From Butyrivibrio sp. VCB2006 (GTDB lineage: Bacteria; Bacillota; Clostridia; Lachnospirales; Lachnospiraceae), in assembly GCF_000420945.1 (NCBI RefSeq), contig NZ_ATVX01000019.1:1-64000 (forward strand): 64,000 nucleotides of DNA, written 5' to 3'. This document shows, piece by piece, positions 1-8,782 of the stretch. Position numbers and translations under genes: made by a program. Numbering within the stretch: the stretch's first letter is position 1; each line of letters starts with the position of its first letter. The notes beneath the pieces were generated by a model. The model was not told where the DNA came from. It saw nothing but the letters and a program-made list of their open reading frames with translations, and made no database searches.

Positions 1-1
1 T

Positions 2-124
2 AGAAGAATTCATGAGATAACCTCCAAAAAAGTATTTGGAGAAATCATCTCAGATTTTTGTTACAATGGACAGGTACGAGCTTTTGAGGGCTTACTTTCT
101 TTGGACTTGGGAACATCTTTTTGA
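2..124 (+). CDS. C-terminal end of an unidentified protein (cut by left edge)
   Basis: An open frame enters from the left edge and runs 40 codons to a TGA at 122-124. The peptide is mixed polar and hydrophobic (it contains VFGEIISDF and GLLSLDLGTSF), uses ordinary codons and reads like the soluble tail of a protein. A 7-bp hairpin follows about 60 bases downstream, consistent with a gene end. A competing frame with an ATG at 36 reads through the same DNA but encodes a Trp- and Met-rich peptide with no family resemblance, so I prefer this one. No family could be assigned from 40 residues. Confidence 0.4.
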   Translation, partial: RRIHEITSKKVFGEIISDFCYNGQVRAFEGLLSLDLGTSF

Positions 125-187
125 TGCTCCTGGATCATGGAATCATGTTCTCAAGATAAGTATTATGATGCATATTATCGAAAGTGT

Positions 188-210
188 GCGGTGTGGTTAT
201 TCAACACCGC
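188..210 (+). terminator. Weak hairpin after the left-edge gene
   Basis: GCGGTGT (188-194) pairs perfectly with ACACCGC (204-210) around a 9-base loop. It is followed by TATTATTGCT and not a clean T run, so it is only a possible terminator between the left-edge gene and the membrane protein at 267. Confidence 0.3.
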
Positions 211-266
211 TATTATTGCTGATATGGTGTGAATTTTTGAAGTGGTGATAGGGAGACAAGCGGATT

Positions 267-2120
267 ATGTTGAATAATAAGTTTTTAAATAGTGTTATAG
301 ATCAATTTCTAGTACTGATTGGTGTTTTTGCTTGCTTTTTGGGGGCGGTAATTTATAGACAAAGCATAGTAGGGCAAAGTTCATCATTAGCTATTGCTCT
401 TGCTGTTATCTTAGTAGTTTCTTTACTTGCTTATGGTATTAATTTGGCGGTGAATGACAAAATACAGATAAATAAAGAATCCATATATGAGTTGCTACTC
501 TTTATATTGGTGTTGATAGCTAGATTTCCATTGTTTCATTATATGCAGAAATATGATGGCGGTATATATTGGGGGGCGATTTATAAGTGCGCCAGAAACT
601 TTGAGTTTTCTTTGGATTATATCTTTGAGAATTTTAAAATATGGGGACATACCACGTTTATGTTTTCTTTTTTTAGTATAATAGGGGAGTTTCTCACATT
701 AGGAAGTTCGATTGGATATTGCATGGTCAATACTGTAATGAGTGCCTTTGCTGTTCTATGTATTTATAGGATTTGCAGGGAAAAGCTAGGCATTGATAAT
801 TTGGCCTCATTCTTACTGTGCGTTACTCTTCAGTGCGTTCCTATATTTTGGGGTACTTTTTCACATGTTAATCCAGACTATATGTTGCTAATATTTTTTG
901 TTTATATGTGGTATACGCATATTAGAGAAAAATATATACTATGTTTCTTTTGGATATTCTGCATGTTTCAGACCAAGGAGACGGGTGTAGTTATAGTGTT
1001 TGGATATGCATTGGCTTACGCTATTACCATCATGTGTCATAAGCATGATAATATTGGTGATAAGCTGATAAGCGTTATTAAGGATCCGTTTGTTATTACA
1101 TGTTTTTTGATAGCCATAACTCAGGGAGTAATATTTCTGGCACAAGGCGATGTGCTGACGTGGCAATTACCCGATAAAGAAAGCCATAAATGGATTGTAG
1201 GATATAGTGAAGTGTCACAAAAGGGAACTGATGTGAACGCGTTTGGGGTTTATCCAAAATATGTAGTATGCAAGATTGTTCATATGTTTAGTTTAAATTA
1301 TAGTTGGATAGCTTCTCTGATTATTGCTTTTTGCATAGTATATATGTACAGGCAACACTTGATTGAAGTTACTAAATGGGAGGTACTAATCCCACTGATA
1401 GGAGCTTTGGTTATTTTTGCAACATTCAATTCTTTTTATATCACATATGCGCTTTATAGATATAACGTATTTTTTGTTGTTATGTTATGGCTATTGTGTA
1501 TGATACTGGTACATAAAACTTTTCCCAAAAGAATAGTGGCCATTATATGTAATCTATGTTTACTAATTTTGCTTTCTATACAAACATTCTGTAATACAGA
1601 TGTTTTATCGGAATACATGTTTAATAAGTATCCAACTGGAAAGGGGTATCTTGTAGCAACAGATATGAAAAAGGTGATGTATGGAGATAATATTATAAAT
1701 AATTATAAATATGCCTACATAGATGATTTGATTGATAAGATGTTAAGTACAATTGATTATAATGACAGCATGATTGCAGTATTTGCAGATGATGATAGCA
1801 TAAATAGGATTGATATTTTTACACAAGATAGCTTAAAAGCGGAGTGTATTTATGCTGGATGGGATAGAGGAAAGAAATGTCGTGTAGTGGATGATGAATT
1901 AGGTAATGATGCTATAAAAATAAATGCCATTTCATACAGTGAAATGGTTACTGATTTTGAGACAGATGATAAAATGTATTTGCTATATTACTTTGATTAT
2001 TCGGATTTAGATAACGAAAAGATAAAACAAGATATAGATGGAAGATACAATATTAAAGCAGAAGAAACCTTAGATAATTTTGGTGGTGAAATACACTACT
2101 TATTGTTGTCTAAAATGTAA
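267..2120 (+). CDS. Large polytopic membrane protein, probable GT-C-type glycosyltransferase
   Basis: 617 residues. Residues 1-440 are a series of hydrophobic segments with short loops; about 170 C-terminal residues are mostly polar and lie after the last membrane span. After the first two or three spans comes YDGGIYW (residues 96-102), an acidic site where GT-C enzymes carry a catalytic Asp in their first outer loop. This layout fits a dolichyl/polyprenyl-phosphate-sugar-dependent transferase (PMT/ArnT-like superfamily), but no subfamily was recognised and sugar and acceptor are unknown. The start is ATG 267 behind GGGAG near 250. It is the first intact gene of a long plus-strand series. Confidence 0.7.
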   Translation: MLNNKFLNSVIDQFLVLIGVFACFLGAVIYRQSIVGQSSSLAIALAVILVVSLLAYGINLAVNDKIQINKESIYELLLFILVLIARFPLFHYMQKYDGGIYWGAIYKCARNFEFSLDYIFENFKIWGHTTFMFSFFSIIGEFLTLGSSIGYCMVNTVMSAFAVLCIYRICREKLGIDNLASFLLCVTLQCVPIFWGTFSHVNPDYMLLIFFVYMWYTHIREKYILCFFWIFCMFQTKETGVVIVFGYALAYAITIMCHKHDNIGDKLISVIKDPFVITCFLIAITQGVIFLAQGDVLTWQLPDKESHKWIVGYSEVSQKGTDVNAFGVYPKYVVCKIVHMFSLNYSWIASLIIAFCIVYMYRQHLIEVTKWEVLIPLIGALVIFATFNSFYITYALYRYNVFFVVMLWLLCMILVHKTFPKRIVAIICNLCLLILLSIQTFCNTDVLSEYMFNKYPTGKGYLVATDMKKVMYGDNIINNYKYAYIDDLIDKMLSTIDYNDSMIAVFADDDSINRIDIFTQDSLKAECIYAGWDRGKKCRVVDDELGNDAIKINAISYSEMVTDFETDDKMYLLYYFDYSDLDNEKIKQDIDGRYNIKAEETLDNFGGEIHYLLLSKM

Positions 2121-2200
2121 ATGTGATGAATCTAGAACTCTGATTGGTAGAATGCTTTTATAAGTAATTATCATTGAAAATAACAAAGGACGAGTTAAGG

Positions 2201-2623
2201 ATGAATGTATTGAGTCGGGCACAAATGCTTGAGTTTTCTCAAAAAGGTGATGACAGAGGCCACCTTGTCATAGTTGAAGGGATGGACGATATTCCATTCG
2301 ATATTAAGAGAATTTTTTATATATTTGGATCTGATCAGGATGTGGTAAGAGGTCAGCATGCTAATAAGAATACAGAGTTTGTGCTGATTAATGTTGCCGG
2401 GACAAGCAAAGTAAGAGTTAAAGACGGTAAAGGTAACGAAGCGGTTTATTCTCTAAATAGACCGCATACTGGAATATATCTGCCCAAAATGATATGGAAA
2501 GATATGTATGATTTTAGTGAAGATTCTGTATTACTGTGTCTTGCTAGTACGCATTATGATCCTAGTGAGTATATTAGAGATTATGACGAGTTTGTAAAAA
2601 TTGTGAATGGAGAAAAGAAGTAG
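2201..2623 (+). CDS. QdtA/FdtA-type dTDP-4-keto-6-deoxyglucose 3,4-ketoisomerase (cupin)
   Basis: 140 residues in one small cupin domain, close to the usual FdtA/QdtA length. GDDRGHLVIVEG, IPFDIKRIFYIFG, VRGQHANKN, YLPKMIWKDMYDF and the C-terminal YIRDYDEF all align with that family from memory. The family moves the keto group of dTDP-4-keto-6-deoxyglucose from C4 to C3, giving the substrate for a DegT aminotransferase (one lies at 7683) and an N-acetyltransferase (one lies at 3539). Odd point: the usual HAH pair reads H53-A-N55 here, so the second His is Asn. I chose ATG 2201 because AAAGGA lies 10 bases upstream; an in-frame TTG at 2174 would add 9 residues. Whether the product is the Fuc3N or Qui3N isomer cannot be told from sequence. 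Confidence 0.82.
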   Translation: MNVLSRAQMLEFSQKGDDRGHLVIVEGMDDIPFDIKRIFYIFGSDQDVVRGQHANKNTEFVLINVAGTSKVRVKDGKGNEAVYSLNRPHTGIYLPKMIWKDMYDFSEDSVLLCLASTHYDPSEYIRDYDEFVKIVNGEKK

Positions 2624-2625
2624 AG

Positions 2626-3552
2626 ATGAAGGTATCTATAGTAATACCGGTTTATTACAATGAGGACAATCTGATTCCATTGTATTCGGATCTGAGGGAA
2701 AAGTTTATAGATAAGATAGACTATGACTATGAAATCGTCATGGTTAACGATGGTTCTAAAGATAAGAGTTATGAGGTAATGTGTGAACTAGCCAAGAAGG
2801 ATCAGAATATAAAAGCGGTTTCCTTATCAAGAAATTTTGGATCCCATGCTGCATGCCTTTGCGGATTAGCTCATGCTACGGGAGATTGTGCTGTTATAAA
2901 GGCAGCTGATCTTCAGGAACCAACTGAACTTATTCTCGATATGGTAGAGAGTTGGAAGCAAGGCAACAATGTGGTGCTGGCATGTAGAGAAGGACGAGAA
3001 GAGAGCAAGTCGCAGGTTGGGTTTGCAAATCTCTACTATTGGCTAGTCAGGAAAACATCGCTTCCAACAATGCCTAAAAACGGCTTTGATATTTATTTGC
3101 TGGATCGAAAGGCCATTGATGTCATAAATGGTCTTGATGAGAAGAACAGTGCGATTACCGGTCAGATTTTGTGGAGTGGTTTCAGAACTGGAATCGTGTA
3201 TTATACTAGAAAAGCTAGAGAAATAGGGGAAAGTAAGTGGACTCTTAAGAAAAAAATTCGACTCGTATCGGATACTCTTTTTAGTTTTTCGACGTTACCT
3301 ATAAGAATGCTTGAGATTGTGGGCGTATTGTCTTTTGTAATTGGAATTATTTGGGCATTGGTTGTTCTGATTGCTAAACTGAGTGGGGGTATTTCTGTTA
3401 GTGGTTTTACGACATTATTTATTTTTAACCTTCTTAGTTTTGGAATAACCATGTCATCTATGGGAATACTAGGCGAATATCTATGGAGATCGTTTGACGC
3501 TTCTAGAAATCGTCCTCCATATATTGTTGAGGATAGGTATGAAGAAAAGTAA
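2626..3552 (+). CDS. GtrB/DPM1-like polyprenyl-phosphate glycosyltransferase (GT2)
   Basis: 308 residues: an N-terminal GT2 domain (VSIVIPVY, VNDGSKDKS, LSRNFGSHAA) and two C-terminal membrane spans (about 225-290). This is the GtrB/ArnC/DPM1 architecture that moves a sugar from a nucleotide donor to polyprenyl phosphate on the inner membrane face. The DxD site, usually DADLQDP, reads AADLQEP (residues 93-99), so the first Asp is replaced by Ala while D95 remains. It starts 3 bases after the ketoisomerase stop. It may load the neighbouring 3-amino sugar on lipid, but the substrate is unproven and the altered metal site leaves activity uncertain. Confidence 0.85.
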   Translation: MKVSIVIPVYYNEDNLIPLYSDLREKFIDKIDYDYEIVMVNDGSKDKSYEVMCELAKKDQNIKAVSLSRNFGSHAACLCGLAHATGDCAVIKAADLQEPTELILDMVESWKQGNNVVLACREGREESKSQVGFANLYYWLVRKTSLPTMPKNGFDIYLLDRKAIDVINGLDEKNSAITGQILWSGFRTGIVYYTRKAREIGESKWTLKKKIRLVSDTLFSFSTLPIRMLEIVGVLSFVIGIIWALVVLIAKLSGGISVSGFTTLFIFNLLSFGITMSSMGILGEYLWRSFDASRNRPPYIVEDRYEEK

Positions 3553-4090
3553 TTGTGCTATCGCTCTTAGAGAGCTAGAGGAAAAAGATGCGCCATTAAT
3601 GCTAGAGTGGATGCATGATCCTGATTTTCAGAAGGCTTTTAAAAAACGTATGCTTGATGCAACCAAAGAAGACGTTATTGGTTTTATTATGTCTTCTAAA
3701 ATACCTGAGCAGGTTATAACTGGAGAGTGCTTACACTATGCTATCGTGGATAGCAATGATCAGTATCTTGGTACTATTAGTCTAAAGGATATAGATATTG
3801 AAAATGGAACTGCAGAATACGCGATTACTATAAGGAAGGCTGCCCAGGGTAAGGGGATTGCATTTGAAGCTACTCAGCTTATTTTGAAAAAAGCATTTCA
3901 GGAGCTGGGACTGCGACGAGTGTTTTTGAGTGTGCATTCCGACAATACTTCTGCTATAAGGCTTTATGAGAAAGCTGGTTTTAGATATGAAGGAGAATTT
4001 AGAGAGCATTTTGTAATAGATGGACGGTTAGTAGGCTGGAAGTGGTACGGAATGTTAAAAGATGAGTATTACAGACAGATAAATGTCTAG
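3539..4090 (+). CDS. GNAT-family N-acetyltransferase, probable amino-sugar acetylase
   Basis: 183 residues in one GNAT domain. The acetyl-CoA pyrophosphate loop appears as AAQGKGIA (Q/R-x-x-G-x-G/A), followed by LGLRRVFLSVHSDNTSAIRLYEKAGF, here split into its two typical blocks (LGLRRVFLSV and AIRLYEKAGF), and by RLVGWKWYGML, which is common in RimJ/RimL/PseH-like enzymes. Between a 3,4-ketoisomerase and a DegT aminotransferase it most likely acetylates the amino group of a dTDP-amino sugar. Characterised FdtC/QdtC enzymes use a left-handed beta-helix fold, so a GNAT would be a replacement. I chose ATG 3539 because GAGG lies 6 bases before it; this overlaps the preceding gene by 14 bases and suggests coupled translation. 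Confidence 0.8.
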   Translation: MKKSNCAIALRELEEKDAPLMLEWMHDPDFQKAFKKRMLDATKEDVIGFIMSSKIPEQVITGECLHYAIVDSNDQYLGTISLKDIDIENGTAEYAITIRKAAQGKGIAFEATQLILKKAFQELGLRRVFLSVHSDNTSAIRLYEKAGFRYEGEFREHFVIDGRLVGWKWYGMLKDEYYRQINV

Positions 4091-4135
4091 TTATTTTGAT
4101 AAAATAATTAACCGGTGGGTGAGGGATTGTAGAAC

Positions 4136-5551
4136 ATGCTATTTAATTCTCCATTATTTGTTTTAGTTGCAGTTTTGACCATAGTGTGTTGGTACGTGCT
4201 GCCTAATACTTTTAAGAAACCGTTATTGCTTGTATTTAGCTATTATTTTGCGTATTTACTTGGTGGTGTATGGACAGTAACTACTCTATTGGCAGTTACT
4301 GTTTTTACTTATGTACTATCAATGCTATTAGCTTCTTCTACTCATAAGAAACTGTTTTTCATTATGAGCATTATATTACTTGTTTCGATTATCATATATA
4401 ATAAATATTTCAATTATATAGTATCGGTTTTGGCGAAATATACATGTATTAATGCAGATGAAATATCAGTATTATCCATGGTTGGAGTCTCCTATTATGT
4501 GTTTTCGGCAATTTCATATTTGACCGATATATACAATTCAAACGATGAAGTTGACAGAAATTTTCTGGACGTAGCTTTATGGCTTGCGTTTTTTACCAAA
4601 TTTATAGCCGGACCTATTGAGAGGCATAAAGAAATAAAGCATGAACTTGAAAAAGTAAAAAATATATCAATAAACTTTGAGCGTATAAAACGTGGAATGC
4701 TCATATGCGCACTAGGATATTTTTACAAAATAGTTATTGCAGACAGAGCTGGAATGTTTGTTGATGGCATATGGTCTGAATTATCATCTTATAGTGGGAT
4801 TACATTGGTTATAGCTGTGATTCTTTATTCAATTCAGATTTATTTTGATTTTGCTGCATATTCACTTATAGCTTATGGATTATCATATGCTATGGAGGTA
4901 AGAATAGTTAGAAATTTCAATCACCCATACTTTGCGGACAGTGTTTCTGATTTCTGGAGAAGGTGGCATATCTCGTTGTCATATTGGCTTAGAGATTATG
5001 TGTATATTCCATTGGGCGGTAATAGAAAGGGGAAGACTCGGCAATATCTGAATCTGATAATTACTTTTTTGATAAGTGGATTATGGCATGGAAGTGGATT
5101 TAAGTATCTGATTTGGGGTGCCCTTCACGGCTTTTTTCAGATAATAGAAAAATTATTTCCATTTCGAAAAGAGATGTCAAAAAGATGTAATGTTTTAATG
5201 ACTTTTGGATTGGTGAGTTTTGCATGGATTTTCTTCAGAGCACCATCTCTTAGGAGTGCGTTGGTTTTTATAAAAAAAATATTTGAATGGAATCCATGGG
5301 TATTAACAGATGGAACGCTGGTTAATCAAGGTGTGGATTTGAAGGAATGGATTGTATTAATCGTATCGCTGGTCCTGGCCTTTATGATTGCATTATTGCA
5401 AGAGCATGGAATAAGCATATATGAAAAGATGCAAAATGAATGCATAGTTGTCCGGTGGATAGCATATTACGCAATAATAATTTTTCTTCTAGTTTTTGGA
5501 ATATATGGATCTATATTTGATGCAAGTAATTTTATCTATTTTCAATATTGA
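4136..5551 (+). CDS. MBOAT-family O-acyltransferase (AlgI/DltB-like), pair 1
   Basis: 471 residues, multi-spanning. The MBOAT core is clear: NFNHPYFADSVSDFWRRWHI, ending at H278, then LRDYVYIPLGGNRKG, and SGLWHG with the presumed catalytic H318. Family members (AlgI, DltB, PatA) carry acyl groups, usually acetyl, from a cytoplasmic donor across the membrane for transfer to a surface polymer. The next gene is an SGNH-type partner overlapping or abutting the stop, which matches the AlgI-AlgJ/X and DltB-DltD logic. The N terminus, MLFNSPLFVLVAVLTIV, closely resembles the MBOAT protein at 35147. The polymer acylated is unknown. Confidence 0.92.
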   Translation: MLFNSPLFVLVAVLTIVCWYVLPNTFKKPLLLVFSYYFAYLLGGVWTVTTLLAVTVFTYVLSMLLASSTHKKLFFIMSIILLVSIIIYNKYFNYIVSVLAKYTCINADEISVLSMVGVSYYVFSAISYLTDIYNSNDEVDRNFLDVALWLAFFTKFIAGPIERHKEIKHELEKVKNISINFERIKRGMLICALGYFYKIVIADRAGMFVDGIWSELSSYSGITLVIAVILYSIQIYFDFAAYSLIAYGLSYAMEVRIVRNFNHPYFADSVSDFWRRWHISLSYWLRDYVYIPLGGNRKGKTRQYLNLIITFLISGLWHGSGFKYLIWGALHGFFQIIEKLFPFRKEMSKRCNVLMTFGLVSFAWIFFRAPSLRSALVFIKKIFEWNPWVLTDGTLVNQGVDLKEWIVLIVSLVLAFMIALLQEHGISIYEKMQNECIVVRWIAYYAIIIFLLVFGIYGSIFDASNFIYFQY

Positions 5552-5562
5552 GAGAATCTGAA

Positions 5563-6615
5563 ATGACGAGAAAAGAATTGATAAAACTGATTCTTTTTTT
5601 GAGTGGACTAGCCTTGATAATAGGCCGTTTGACTACGATACTGACACTCAAAGAATACGAAGTTGGCCCTAATGTAAATGTATTGATAAATAAAAATATG
5701 TTATGCGAGAAACAAGATGGCTTCTATAGTTTAGATGATAACTCTTTGGATGTTGTTTTTTTAGGGTCTAGTAATATTCATTGTAATATTAATCCTAATG
5801 TTATTTGGAATGACTATGGGATAACTAGTTATAACTATTCATGTGATCAGCAGGAACTTGGAACTACTTTTTATTATTTGAAGCAAGTGTTTGAAACACA
5901 GTCGCCTAAAGCCGTGGTAATCGATGTGATGTCAAATGGGGCAGGGAGCGAAATTGGTACTACTCAAGCACATTTTGCATTTGATCACATGAAAAACGAT
6001 TGGTATAGAATCCAAGCTATTTGGAATCGAACAAAAGAAGCTAGAATGGAATTATATTTTCCCATTATTGCTTATCATGGAAGATGGAAAGAACTGACAG
6101 ACAATGATTACAAATATAAAAAAAATAAGCACAACATCCTAAATGGATCATTTATATATATGGTGGAAAATGAAATGGAGACGCCTGAGATTCCGGATGA
6201 TATTCCTATTTCACAATTGCCAGAAAGAACAATTTTTTGGTTAGACTCTATAATAAAATTATGCGAAGAGAATGATTGTAAATGTGTTTTTATTAAGACA
6301 CCGTATACTTTTTATTATGAGGAATGGTTTTCGTATTATAATGCAGTTGATGATTACTGTAAGTCTAAAAATGTTACATTTTTGAATTTAAATAAATACA
6401 CAGAGGAGATTGGATTAGATTTTTTGTGTGATTATGCTGATTGGGGCCATATGAACTGGAATGGTCAGAAGAAGTTATCACTATATTTGGGGGAATTTCT
6501 CGTAAATAATTATGATTTTAAAGACAAAAGAGGTGATGTTAAGTACAAACAATGGGATGAAGATTATAAGCTTATGAAAGAATATGTAGATGGTTTTTGG
6601 GAAAAATGGGAATAG
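5563..6615 (+). CDS. SGNH/AlgJ-like membrane-anchored acyltransferase partner, pair 1
   Basis: 350 residues with one N-terminal signal-anchor (about 8-26), then an outer domain. Block I is VVFLGSSNIH (S70 the likely nucleophile) and the C-terminal DWGH (D293, H296) supplies the Asp-x-x-His pair. This is the layout of the extracellular SGNH subunits that work with an MBOAT protein. The domain resembles the protein at 36603 in YGITSYN and in a shared C-terminal segment with the pattern W-x-x-D-Y. I chose ATG 5563; an in-frame TTG at 5548 overlaps the MBOAT stop, and either start couples the two genes. Hydrolase activity in place of acyl transfer cannot be excluded. Confidence 0.8.
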   Translation: MTRKELIKLILFLSGLALIIGRLTTILTLKEYEVGPNVNVLINKNMLCEKQDGFYSLDDNSLDVVFLGSSNIHCNINPNVIWNDYGITSYNYSCDQQELGTTFYYLKQVFETQSPKAVVIDVMSNGAGSEIGTTQAHFAFDHMKNDWYRIQAIWNRTKEARMELYFPIIAYHGRWKELTDNDYKYKKNKHNILNGSFIYMVENEMETPEIPDDIPISQLPERTIFWLDSIIKLCEENDCKCVFIKTPYTFYYEEWFSYYNAVDDYCKSKNVTFLNLNKYTEEIGLDFLCDYADWGHMNWNGQKKLSLYLGEFLVNNYDFKDKRGDVKYKQWDEDYKLMKEYVDGFWEKWE

Positions 6616-6632
6616 TATGTTGGGGAAAAATT

Positions 6633-7680
6633 ATGGGATGTTGCGGCGCTGTATATAAAGAAAAATGGGTTGATATAGCTAAAGGATTAGCTATTTTGGC
6701 TGTTATTACAGATCATTCACGAAATACATTATATTCAAATGATAGAATACAAAGAATCTCATGGTTCTCTGTAACATTATTTATATTGATCATGGGAGTT
6801 ACGACATACTGGTCATATAATAATTCAAAGACTCCTTTGTATAAAAAGGTTGTAGCAAGAATTAGTGGTATTTTTGTGCCATACGTTGTTGCAACTTTTT
6901 TTGTACGCTGTTTTTTTGATCGTAGTTTTAGTTGGGACTCATTTTATAATTCTATTTGGCATTTCAATGCTGCTGGTCCTTATTATTATGTTTTGTTATA
7001 TATACAGTTACTACTGATATCGCCAGTTATGTTTTTGCTAATAAAAGAATTGGATCATTTATCAGGCTATAGGAAAATATCACTCGAAATTTTAGGGGGG
7101 GGTAGTATTGGGCATGTTTGCCCGTGTTTCCAATCTTTACACTGATATTTCTGGAATATATGCAAGTAAATTGTTTGGTGGCTCGTATATTTTATGTATG
7201 TATATTGGAATGTTGGTTGGACTGTACTACGATAAAGTTAAGAATATGCTCAAACTCAAGAGAAATTTATTGGGATTTGTTTGTACGATTTCAATGATTG
7301 CAATTATGTACATTATCATTACAAAAGGGTTTTTCATGGATAAGCCTGCACTATTAGGAACAGATATAAATCCTCCGGGAGTTACGCTGCTATTATTTGC
7401 TGTTACAATAATGCTAACGCTATGCTTGTGGAATGTTGGAGCTGGAACAGGTATACTTTTTCTGCCATTAGAATTTATAGGGAAACATACGTTGTATATT
7501 TTCTTATATCATATTTTGCTTATGACTATATTAAATAGGTATGTGGATATAAGCTCAAGTTGGATAAAGGCTCTGCTTTATTATGCAACAATGATTGTTG
7601 TTCCAATATGTATTGAAATGCTCTTGGCGCAATGCAAAAAGATTATTGTTAAGGGATACCTATATAGGAAGGAATGCTGA
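6633..7680 (+). pseudogene. Acyltransferase-3 family protein, frame broken at a G8 tract
   Basis: Two overlapping frames together make one acyltransferase-3 protein of about 350 residues. The first part (from ATG 6633, GGGG 7 bases upstream) has WVDIAKGLAILAVITDHS, the first helix with the family His, and runs to a stop at 7143-7145. The second part continues in another frame with LFGGSYILCMYIGMLVG and the typical end FIGKHTLYIFLYHILL. The frames meet in eight G residues (7095-7102). Removing one G gives an unbroken helix reading LGGVVLGMF. It is therefore a recent pseudogene, a phase-variable gene or a sequencing error. The intact enzyme would O-acylate sugars at the membrane. Confidence 0.85.
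7095..7102 (+). repeat. Poly-G tract (G8) inside the acyltransferase-3 gene
   Basis: Eight consecutive G bases lie in AT-rich coding DNA. With G8 the frame ends at 7145; with G7 both halves fuse in frame. This is the sequence signature expected of slipped-strand phase variation, and also a common site of sequencing error. Confidence 0.9.
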
Positions 7681-7682
7681 TT

Positions 7683-8777
7683 ATGGATAGAATAATGCCT
7701 AATCGCTTAGATAGAGGTTTTTATATGTACCAAAAGGAATTTGAAGAAAAAGCAGTAGAAGTTCTTCGTTCCGGATGGTATGTATTGGGAAATGAAGTGA
7801 AATCATTTGAAGATGAGTTTGCTGCTTATGTTGGAGCGAAGCATTGTGTAGGGCTTGCCAGTGGACTAGATGCTTTATGGATTGCATTTAGAATACTTGG
7901 AATTGGTAAGGGGGACGAGGTAATCGTTCAGGGAAATACATATATTGCATCAGTCATGGGTATAACCATGAATGGAGCAACTCCTGTATTTGTAGAGCCT
8001 GATGAATATTACAATATTGATGCATCCAAGATTGAAGAAAAGCTTACAGACAGGACTAAAGCGGTTCTGGTAGTGCATTTGTACGGCCAGGCATCTAATA
8101 TGGCACCTATAGTTGACTTGTGTAAAAAGCATAATCTAAGATTAGTTGAAGATTGCGCACAGTCTCATGGAGCGAAATTTGATGGACAGCAGACAGGAAC
8201 ATTTGGAGATATTGGTTGCTTCTCTTTTTATCCATCCAAGAATCTTGGTGCTTTTGGTGATGCAGGAGCTATCGTTACTAATGATGATCAAATAGATATT
8301 GATACGAGGGTTTTCAGAAACTATGGATCTGAAAAGAGATACTATAACAAGGTTGTCGGTGCCAATTCCAGATTAGATGAGCTTCAGGCTGGCTTATTAA
8401 GAGTGCGATTGAGGCATCTAGATGAGCTACTAGATGAGAAAAAGCAGATAGCGGATAGATATCTTTCTCAGCTGTCCAATGATAAGATTCAATTACCAAC
8501 AATACGTGATGGGGCGACACATACCTGGCATCAGTTTGTGGTTAAGTCGGATTACAGGGATGAGCTGGTTGAATATTTGGATAAGAAAGGGATAGGAACT
8601 ATAATTCATTATCCTATACCGCCACATTTGTCAGAGGCATACGCATACCTTGGTTTTAGGGAAGGCTCCTTTCCTATAACAGAAGAATATGCCAAGACAG
8701 TTCTTTCAATTCCTATGTATAATGGAATGACGGTGGAAGAACAGGATTATGTTATAAAAGCTATAAATGAGTTTTGA
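7683..8777 (+). CDS. DegT/DnrJ/EryC1/StrS aminotransferase (FdtB/QdtB-like sugar 3-transaminase)
   Basis: 364 residues, full length for the fold-type I sugar aminotransferases. SGLDALWIAFRIL, GDEVIVQGNTYIAS, VEDCAQSHGA, FSFYPSKNLGAFGDAG (PLP-binding Lys at 186) and HLYGQ are family motifs. YPSKNLG together with the ketoisomerase at 2201 favours amination at C3 of a dTDP-3-keto-6-deoxy sugar with a PLP/glutamate mechanism. I chose ATG 7683 because AGGAAGGA (7666-7673) sits 9 bases before it; ATG 7674 directly abuts that site. The coupling to FdtA-type chemistry is inferred from context. Confidence 0.88.
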   Translation: MDRIMPNRLDRGFYMYQKEFEEKAVEVLRSGWYVLGNEVKSFEDEFAAYVGAKHCVGLASGLDALWIAFRILGIGKGDEVIVQGNTYIASVMGITMNGATPVFVEPDEYYNIDASKIEEKLTDRTKAVLVVHLYGQASNMAPIVDLCKKHNLRLVEDCAQSHGAKFDGQQTGTFGDIGCFSFYPSKNLGAFGDAGAIVTNDDQIDIDTRVFRNYGSEKRYYNKVVGANSRLDELQAGLLRVRLRHLDELLDEKKQIADRYLSQLSNDKIQLPTIRDGATHTWHQFVVKSDYRDELVEYLDKKGIGTIIHYPIPPHLSEAYAYLGFREGSFPITEEYAKTVLSIPMYNGMTVEEQDYVIKAINEF

Positions 8778-8782
8778 GAATT

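Noticed and set aside
36..248. 70-codon frame near the left edge
   Set aside because: It overlaps the better coding frame ending at 124, shows no ribosome site at its start, and its Trp/Met-rich peptide resembles nothing; it also reads through the hairpin at 188-210.
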